Part shown: positions 45,373 to 50,051 of the stretch, in pieces | Layout: each line of letters opens with the position of its first letter | Position numbering within the stretch: position 1 is the first letter of the stretch | Made by a program: the position numbers and the translations under genes | Origin: an uncultured Bacteroidota bacterium | GTDB lineage: Bacteria > Bacteroidota > Bacteroidia > Flavobacteriales > Flavobacteriaceae | NCBI GenBank assembly: GCA_902626365.1 | Contig: CACOFE010000009.1 | Location: 1 to 50,051 of the forward strand | Direction: 5' to 3' | DNA length: 50,051 bases | Notes under the pieces: generated by a model | The model's database searches: none | The model's input: the letters and a program-made list of their open reading frames with translations, nothing else | Told to the model about the DNA's origin: nothing

Positions 45373-46998
45373 TTAGATTGACAACTTAAATTGATTTTTT
45401 AAATCTTCAATTATAGGATTTTTTTTCTTCAGTAATTCATACTTCTCCTTATTTGTATATGCTACTTTTTTATCGATACTTTTATCAATTTTTAATGAAA
45501 TATCAATTTTTGAATTAAGCTTTTCTCTGAAAAATTGAATTAATTGTTGTTTTTCTTGATCAACTTCTATTGCAGTTGTATTGTTAGGAACCCAGTATAT
45601 TACTGTGTTATTGTCGAATTTAGGTGCTGAAATTCTGAGGATTGATGCTATAATATATCTTCCTTTATTTTCTTGTTTATTGGCATACTCCTCCCATGTT
45701 TCGGTAATATCATTTAGAGTTAAATTTCTTACAGTATCATATTCTTCCTCAATATTTGGTATATCATCAGCAATATCTTTCTCTTTTTCTATGCTTTTGA
45801 GTGATAGTGTAGATGTTTCAAAATCGGTAATATCTATATCTGCAACTGGTTTTGATTTCTGTTGAACCATTGCTTTTGAGTTGTGTGACTCAAAAACCTG
45901 GCTTTGAAATGTAGAAACAGGTATTAATTTATATTTAAATTTTTTTTTTTTATCGTCTAATTCAAGTGATGAAATTTTTAATACAGATAGCTCAACCAAT
46001 AGTCTTTGATTTATGCTTTTTTGGAAATTTATTTCGGATTCGTTTAATATATTAATGTATTCAATCAGGAATTCATAATTTAAAGCTGAACCCAAGTCAA
46101 TTAATTTATTGATTTTTGATTCGTCGTAGTTTAAGAGTTTTTGAGATAATTTATTTTTACTAACGAGAATATCTCTGAAAAATGAAGAAAGACCAGATAA
46201 AAACAAGTCTCCAGAAATCCCTTGGTCAAGAACAGAATTAGTTGTATTAATTAAATTCGGTATATCTTTTTTATTAATAAGATTAACTAATTCTAAAAAT
46301 GTATCAAAACCAATGGAGTTTAGATTTTCAACAACCATTTGTGAAGTTATTTTTTTATTAATTCCTACAACCTTGTCAAATAGCTGTAGTGCATCTCTCA
46401 TGGCACCATCACATTTACTAGCAATTTGTTTCAATGCATCATCCTCATATTCAATTTTTTCTATCTTACAAATCTTTTCAAGATGACTCACTATGTCATC
46501 AATCGTTATTCTTTTAAAGTTATAAATCTGGCATCTGGATAGAATGGTAGGAATAATTTTGTGTTTTTCTGTTGTTGCAAGAATGAATATGCAATGTGAA
46601 GGTGGCTCCTCTAATGTTTTTAAAAAAGCATTAAAAGCTCCTGATGATAACATATGAACTTCATCAATTATGTAAACTTTATATTTTCCAGTTTGAGGAG
46701 GAATTCTGGTTTGATCTATAAGATTTCTTATGCCTTCAACACCATTGTTGGATGCTGCATCTAATTCAAAAATATTATAAGAGTTATCATCATTAATTTT
46801 GAAATTGTTAATTTCTCTAGCTACTATTCTTGCACAACTGGTTTTTCCAACTCCTCTGGGTCCCGTAAATAATAATGCCTGTGCTAATTTATTATTTGAA
46901 ATTGCATTTTTAAGTGTAGAAGTAATTGCTTGCTGTCCCACTACATCTTCAAAGTTTACAGGCCTATATTTTCGTGCAGAAACCAAAAAATCACTCAT
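45373..46998 (-). CDS. dnaX: DNA polymerase III subunit gamma/tau
   Basis: A 541-residue clamp-loader ATPase. Walker A is GPRGVGKT at 46-53, Walker B YIIDEVHMLS near 110, and TILSRCQIYNFKRI near 152 holds the SRC motif. The ~25-residue zinc-binding insert with four cysteines found in E. coli DnaX after Walker A is absent; the stretch between CARIVAREINN and FELDAASNNGVEGIR is short and cysteine-free, as in other flavobacteria. Residues beyond ~365 are the low-complexity linker and C-terminal tau region. I see no internal frameshift site for a separate gamma form. Confidence 0.95.
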   Translation of the reverse strand: MSDFLVSARKYRPVNFEDVVGQQAITSTLKNAISNNKLAQALLFTGPRGVGKTSCARIVAREINNFKINDDNSYNIFELDAASNNGVEGIRNLIDQTRIPPQTGKYKVYIIDEVHMLSSGAFNAFLKTLEEPPSHCIFILATTEKHKIIPTILSRCQIYNFKRITIDDIVSHLEKICKIEKIEYEDDALKQIASKCDGAMRDALQLFDKVVGINKKITSQMVVENLNSIGFDTFLELVNLINKKDIPNLINTTNSVLDQGISGDLFLSGLSSFFRDILVSKNKLSQKLLNYDESKINKLIDLGSALNYEFLIEYINILNESEINFQKSINQRLLVELSVLKISSLELDDKKKKFKYKLIPVSTFQSQVFESHNSKAMVQQKSKPVADIDITDFETSTLSLKSIEKEKDIADDIPNIEEEYDTVRNLTLNDITETWEEYANKQENKGRYIIASILRISAPKFDNNTVIYWVPNNTTAIEVDQEKQQLIQFFREKLNSKIDISLKIDKSIDKKVAYTNKEKYELLKKKNPIIEDLKNQFKLSI

Positions 46999-47073
46999 AT
47001 TTTTTATCTATCAAATAATTATTTAAATATATAAAAACGAGTACATTATTTTAATAATTAAATGTTTTAATTA

Positions 47074-47101
47074 TTGATATATATTAACATTGTTATATTT
47101 G
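47074..47101 (+). promoter_or_regulatory. Promoter of rnpB (TTG, 17-base spacer, TATATTTG)
   Basis: TATATTTG at 47094-47101 exactly matches the -7 consensus, with TTG at 47074-47076 as the -33 element. The expected start site, 5-7 bases after the box, coincides with the 5' end of RNase P RNA helix P1 at 47106. Confidence 0.65.
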
Positions 47102-47105
47102 CATT

Positions 47106-47395
47106 GTGAATCGTCTTGTCGCTATTTATAGAGGAAAGTCCGAACACCAAAGTACAGCACAATGGCTAACGGCCATCAATCGAAAGATTAGGAAAAGTGC
47201 AACAGAAAGTATGTACAGGTAATGCTGTAGTGAAATCATGTAAACTCTGTGCGGTGAAATGCCATGTAAACCAGCTCTTGAGAGTTGTACGCTCGATGCT
47301 GGAGGGTGGGCAGCTAGAACATATAGGCAACTATATGTCAAGATAAATGACAAGAACTTTTTAATAAAGTACAGAATTCGGCTTATAGATTCACT
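47106..47395 (+). ncRNA. rnpB: RNase P RNA
   Basis: The conserved core of bacterial type A RNase P RNA is present in order: GAGGAAAGTCCG at 47131-47142, ACAGAAAGTA-type sequence near 47202, GGTGAAATGCC near 47252, GGAGGGTGGGCAG at 47301-47313, GATAAATGAC at 47342-47351 and ACAGAATTCGGCTTAT at 47371-47386. The ends pair as P1: GTGAATC (47106-47112) with GATTCAC (47388-47394). ACATATAG-GCAA-CTATATGT at 47319-47338 is a P18-like hairpin with a GNRA tetraloop. At about 290 nt it is short for type A. It is the ribozyme that matures tRNA 5' ends. Confidence 0.96.
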
Positions 47396-47396
47396 G

Positions 47397-47421
47397 AAAA
47401 GCGGGTATTACCCGCTTTTTT
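47397..47421. terminator. Bidirectional terminator shared by rnpB and rsmD
   Basis: AAAAGCGGGT (47397-47406), loop ATT, then ACCCGCTTTTTT (47410-47421). It starts two bases after the rnpB 3' end. On the minus strand the same hairpin ends in TTTT and the rsmD TAA stop (47410-47408) lies in its loop, so it can end transcription from both sides. Confidence 0.9.
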
Positions 47422-47950
47422 GTTGGAAAAAAGTAAAAGAGCAATCCCCATAATTCCTTTTTTCTAAAAAGTTATTTGTTTCTTTAAAATCCTTTTTTTT
47501 ATAGTGTTCAAGAATAAATAAACTAGAGGTATTATTTAGAAAATTATTTTCAACCAGATTAATTAGTTTATAATAATGTTCCTCTTCAAAAGAATATGGT
47601 GGATCAGCAAAAATTATATCAAAATTTGTATTACAATTTGATAAAAATTTAAAAACATCTTGTTTTATAATTTTTGATTTGATATTTAAATCATTTAAAG
47701 TTAATGATATGTGTTTTACACATTGAATATTTTTTTCAACAAATGTAACTTTCGATCCTCTAGAAATGAACTCTAATCCAACCATGCCAGATCCTGAAAA
47801 TAAATCAAGTATTTTTAAATTCTCAAGATTAACTTTGTTTGAAACTATATTAAATATTCCTTCTTTGGCTAGATCTGTTGTGGGTCGAATTGGTAAATTT
47901 CTTGGAATTTTTATTCTTCTACCACCTAATTCTCCGGATATTATTCTCAT
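47408..47950 (-). CDS. rsmD: 16S rRNA (guanine966-N2)-methyltransferase
   Basis: A 180-residue RsmD. It begins with the family signature MRIISGELGGRRIKIP and RPTTDLAKEGIFNI, has SAM motif ILDLFSGSGMVGLEFISRG at about 47-65, and catalytic IIFADPPYSF near 112. It methylates G966 of 16S rRNA on the assembled 30S subunit. Its start overlaps the DUF3822 stop by one base and its stop lies in the shared terminator loop. Confidence 0.95.
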   Translation of the reverse strand: MRIISGELGGRRIKIPRNLPIRPTTDLAKEGIFNIVSNKVNLENLKILDLFSGSGMVGLEFISRGSKVTFVEKNIQCVKHISLTLNDLNIKSKIIKQDVFKFLSNCNTNFDIIFADPPYSFEEEHYYKLINLVENNFLNNTSSLFILEHYKKKDFKETNNFLEKRNYGDCSFTFFQQKSG

Positions 47951-48789
47951 CAGAACTCACTTAATAAAATATTTGAATTTAAAACATTAAAATCAATACC
48001 ATCGATATCTATTGGATCGATTAGCTCAACATTTCTCACATATGTGTAAATAAGCTCATATAATTTTGAATCTAAATCTATAGATCCGCTGAAAACAGTG
48101 TGTATTTGATCTGGATTTAATTTTAATTCTGAAAAGCAAAACAATAAGTAAAATAAGATATCTTCATCTGAATTATGATCATATGAATTGTAAAACATTA
48201 ATTTTTTGTCTTTAAAAAACAATATATCGATAAATCCATCATTTATATTAACAAAGACCTTTTCTGAAAATTTTTCGGCTAACTCATTTGAAATTTTCTC
48301 GATAATTAATGAACTATAATGAAAAAAATCAAACGTTCTAAATTTCTCAAATATAAAATTATTTATTTCTGTATTGGGGATATAAACGTTATTTATCTCG
48401 TGATTTAATACCTGATCATTGGCAGCTATATCATCAATATTAATTGATGTATTATATTTCAAATAATTTAAAGAGTTTTTATGGTCAAAAAGAGTAGTGG
48501 GAACAAGGGTTGATGTTTTGTTATAATATATTAATTTAACCTCTGAAGGAATATTTTCTTTAGAAAAGGATTTAATATATTTTTTAATTGTTTTAAGCAC
48601 AAAATTCGATTTCTTCTTATGTAAAAATCTGACTTTGTTTAAACTAGAAAGTTTTTGATGATTAAATAAACAAAAGATTACCCAACTTTCATTGATATGA
48701 ATTGCTAATGAGCTATTATTAGTATAGGAATCTATTTTAGTTGTCTTTTGAGTAGTTTTTTGGCCAATTTCCATTAGTGTTGACTTCAT
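47950..48789 (-). CDS. DUF3822 family protein
   Basis: A 279-residue protein that resembles the DUF3822 family of Bacteroidota, found beside rsmD. Visible features are NSSLAIHINESWVIFCLFN near residue 25, a central VFVNINDGFIDILFFKDKKL, and YLLFCFSELKLNPDQIHTVF with SGSIDLDSKLYELIYTYV near 240, an actin-like-ATPase-fold flavour. Function is unknown. The start overlaps the upstream membrane protein gene by 53 bases if the first ATG is used; a second ATG at 48774 is possible. Confidence 0.78.
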   Translation of the reverse strand: MKSTLMEIGQKTTQKTTKIDSYTNNSSLAIHINESWVIFCLFNHQKLSSLNKVRFLHKKKSNFVLKTIKKYIKSFSKENIPSEVKLIYYNKTSTLVPTTLFDHKNSLNYLKYNTSINIDDIAANDQVLNHEINNVYIPNTEINNFIFEKFRTFDFFHYSSLIIEKISNELAEKFSEKVFVNINDGFIDILFFKDKKLMFYNSYDHNSDEDILFYLLFCFSELKLNPDQIHTVFSGSIDLDSKLYELIYTYVRNVELIDPIDIDGIDFNVLNSNILLSEF

Positions 48790-49474
48790 TCATTGATCCA
48801 ATTTTTAAAGATGAACCATTTACACCATCAACGGATTGTACTTGATTTTCTTTTAAAACTAAGTTAAGTGATTGGTCATAAAGGATAACTCTTTTTTTCA
48901 CAAAGGCTTCAAAAACAGGAATATCTATACCATTTTGATTTAAAAACCCTGCTTGAAGCTCAAATCTAGTTTGATCATCTTTAGAAAAAGGCACATACAT
49001 CATATTAAGATATCTATCATCATAACCGAATAATGAGTCTTTAACTGAAACAAAACCTAATGTGTCAACAATTACAATATCTTTATATGTTTTAACACCA
49101 CCATATCTTTTGGTCATTTCTTTGTCTAAAACACTAGAATCTCTTCTTTGGGTAATTGTAAAAGAATCAATTTCAACAAATTTTACTAAGCTATCCCAAT
49201 TATCTTGAAAAACTCCTTTAACTGTTCGATGGGCAAGTTGTGTGTCCCGAATATCTTTAAGATTCTTTATGACAACCTGATATCTCGCATTTTTAACTTC
49301 ATCAAATTTAATTTCATCATAAATGGATGTAAAAAGAAGAGAAGCAAATAAAAGTATAAGAACCCATAGGCCTCCTAAAACATAAGGTTTGTGTTTGTCT
49401 TGCATTCTTGTTCTAACATAGAATACAATTCCAATAGCAATAAAAGGGGATAAGAAAAGTAAAACCTTCATCAT
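48737..49474 (-). CDS. Membrane-anchored protein, unknown
   Basis: A 245-residue protein with two N-terminal membrane helices (about residues 3-19 and 32-50) joined by a short basic loop (VRTRMQDKHKP), then a soluble domain. The soluble part includes YQVVIKNLKDIRDTQLAHRT, DNWDSLVKFVEIDSF, and DRYLNMMYVPFSKDDQTRFE. I do not recognise a named family, though the LKDIRDTQLA-R segment looks conserved-type. It heads the minus-strand group with DUF3822 and rsmD. The exact start may be the second Met (49471). Confidence 0.7.
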   Translation of the reverse strand: MMKVLLFLSPFIAIGIVFYVRTRMQDKHKPYVLGGLWVLILLFASLLFTSIYDEIKFDEVKNARYQVVIKNLKDIRDTQLAHRTVKGVFQDNWDSLVKFVEIDSFTITQRRDSSVLDKEMTKRYGGVKTYKDIVIVDTLGFVSVKDSLFGYDDRYLNMMYVPFSKDDQTRFELQAGFLNQNGIDIPVFEAFVKKRVILYDQSLNLVLKENQVQSVDGVNGSSLKIGSMNEVNTNGNWPKNYSKDN

Positions 49475-49498
49475 GATTTATCTGAGTTTTAAGATAAA

Positions 49499-49506
49499 CA
49501 AAACTA
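49499..49506 (-). promoter_or_regulatory. -7 box TAGTTTTG upstream of the 49474 gene
   Basis: On the minus strand this reads TAGTTTTG, an exact TAnnTTTG match about 24 bases before the start at 49474. It is the likely promoter of the membrane protein-DUF3822-rsmD operon. Confidence 0.45.
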
Positions 49507-49552
49507 CAATTTTTTTTTATTTGTAAAAATCTATGGCAATAAAAAACATTTA

Positions 49553-49560
49553 TATATTTG
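49553..49560 (+). promoter_or_regulatory. -7 box TATATTTG upstream of the RecD-like gene
   Basis: An exact TAnnTTTG match 22 bases before the ATG at 49583, in the divergent gap. The nearest TTTG (49520-49523) is 29 bases upstream, which is too far for a standard -33 element. Confidence 0.45.
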
Positions 49561-49582
49561 ATAATCTAATTTTGTTCTTAAT

Positions 49583-50051
49583 ATGAAGGAAAATCTGTCA
49601 TCAATAATAAAAAAAAACCTTCATAATCAGTTAAATAAAAAACAGGAATTAGCATTAGAAAAAATCATTTCATTTATAGAACACAAAATAAATGATGAAA
49701 TTTTTGTTTTAAAAGGTTACGCTGGAACAGGGAAAACTTATATAATTTCAAACATTGTAAAAAATTTATGGAAAATAAATAAAAGTGTTATTCTGTTAGC
49801 ACCAACTGGAAGGTCTGCCAAGGTGCTTTCCTCATATTGTAAAAAGGAGGCTTATACAGTGCATAAGGAGATATTTTACACAAAAAATAATTTCTCAGGT
49901 AACCTAGAATTCACTTTAAAAATAAATAAGCATAAAAACACAATATTTATTGTAGACGAAGCCTCAATGATCAGTACAAATAGAGGAGATGGAGTCGGTT
50001 TATTTTCACAATCTTTGTTGGATAATATCATTAAATATGTTTATTCAGGAT
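49583..50051 (+). CDS. RecD-like ATP-dependent helicase (partial, 3' end outside window)
   Basis: The frame opens at ATG 49583 and runs off the window after about 156 residues. QLNKKQELALEKIISFI precedes Walker A GYAGTGKT at residues 45-52, then LLAPTGRSAKVLS (motif Ia-like) and Walker B IFIVDEASMIS near 121-131. This is the N-terminal RecA-like domain of a superfamily 1B RecD/Pif1-type helicase, as found in flavobacterial single-gene RecD-like proteins divergent from DUF3822-rsmD. A full RecBCD role cannot be inferred. The start is supported by a -7 box 22 bases upstream. Confidence 0.88.
   Translation, partial: MKENLSSIIKKNLHNQLNKKQELALEKIISFIEHKINDEIFVLKGYAGTGKTYIISNIVKNLWKINKSVILLAPTGRSAKVLSSYCKKEAYTVHKEIFYTKNNFSGNLEFTLKINKHKNTIFIVDEASMISTNRGDGVGLFSQSLLDNIIKYVYSG

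Noticed and set aside
45373-46998. Damaged dnaX because of the missing zinc-binding insert
   Set aside because: Flavobacterial DnaX proteins commonly lack it, the frame is intact and Walker motifs are complete.
47126-47453. Open frames on both strands (47126-47353 minus and 47259-47453 plus)
   Set aside because: They lie within the RNase P RNA gene, whose conserved core and end pairing explain the sequence.
1-50051. CRISPR array, toxin-antitoxin or defence island
   Set aside because: No regularly spaced repeats, no cas, restriction, retron or similar genes, and base composition looks even throughout.

Overview
The window reads as a piece of chromosome from a small-genome, AT-rich member of the Bacteroidota, most likely a marine flavobacterium. 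The evidence is a type IX secretion component (PorQ) next to a protein with a type IX C-terminal sorting domain, a SusC-type TonB-dependent receptor with a carboxypeptidase-like N-terminal domain, families typical of the phylum (DUF4294, DUF6048, DUF6452, DUF3822), -7 boxes of the form TAnnTTTG, few Shine-Dalgarno sequences, frequent TTG and GTG starts, and a DnaX without the zinc module. Genes are packed tightly and several convergent pairs overlap at their stop codons. I see no insertion sequence, prophage, CRISPR array, tRNA or rRNA.

Layout. 1-849: minus-strand histone deacetylase-like gene cut by the window edge. 932-5391: co-directional chain of a secreted FG-GAP/type IX protein, small membrane proteins, a DUF1295 protein, an NTF2-like exported protein, a DUF805-like protein, a lipoprotein-type RidA and a possible 42-residue membrane peptide; this is the least characterised part. 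5384-8972: TauE/SafE permease, secreted protein, dnaN, SAM hydroxide adenosyltransferase. 9071-16146: probable operon phoH, purC, alanine symporter, DUF4212 subunit, sodium:solute symporter and acetyl-CoA synthetase, suggesting sodium-driven uptake and activation of small organic acids. 16127-22294: NUDIX hydrolase, M42 peptidase, DUF4294, rRNA methyltransferase, and the DUF6048/DUF6452/rlmD group. 22366-28842: rocD, a broken cysteine desulfurase, a TonB receptor and an M23 peptidase.

28937-31292 holds a ZapB-like coiled coil, zapA, a candidate 6S RNA and rny. 31285-38456 holds xerD, aroQ, lpdA, an exported msrB, a UMF1/MFS transporter and lon. 38486-42233 is porQ-cmk-rpsA ending in a clear terminator; 42294-45349 is pyrR-pyrB-rnz-pdxH. 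45373-50051 holds dnaX, the RNase P RNA gene with a shared terminator, rsmD, DUF3822, a membrane protein and the start of a RecD-like helicase.

Most of the window is housekeeping. The observations most worth following are the internal deletion and frameshift in the cysteine desulfurase, the 6S RNA candidate with two mutually exclusive pairings, the RNase P RNA/rsmD shared terminator, and the 932-5391 membrane and export cluster including a RidA with a lipoprotein signal. I found no clear-cut new defence or mobile system.
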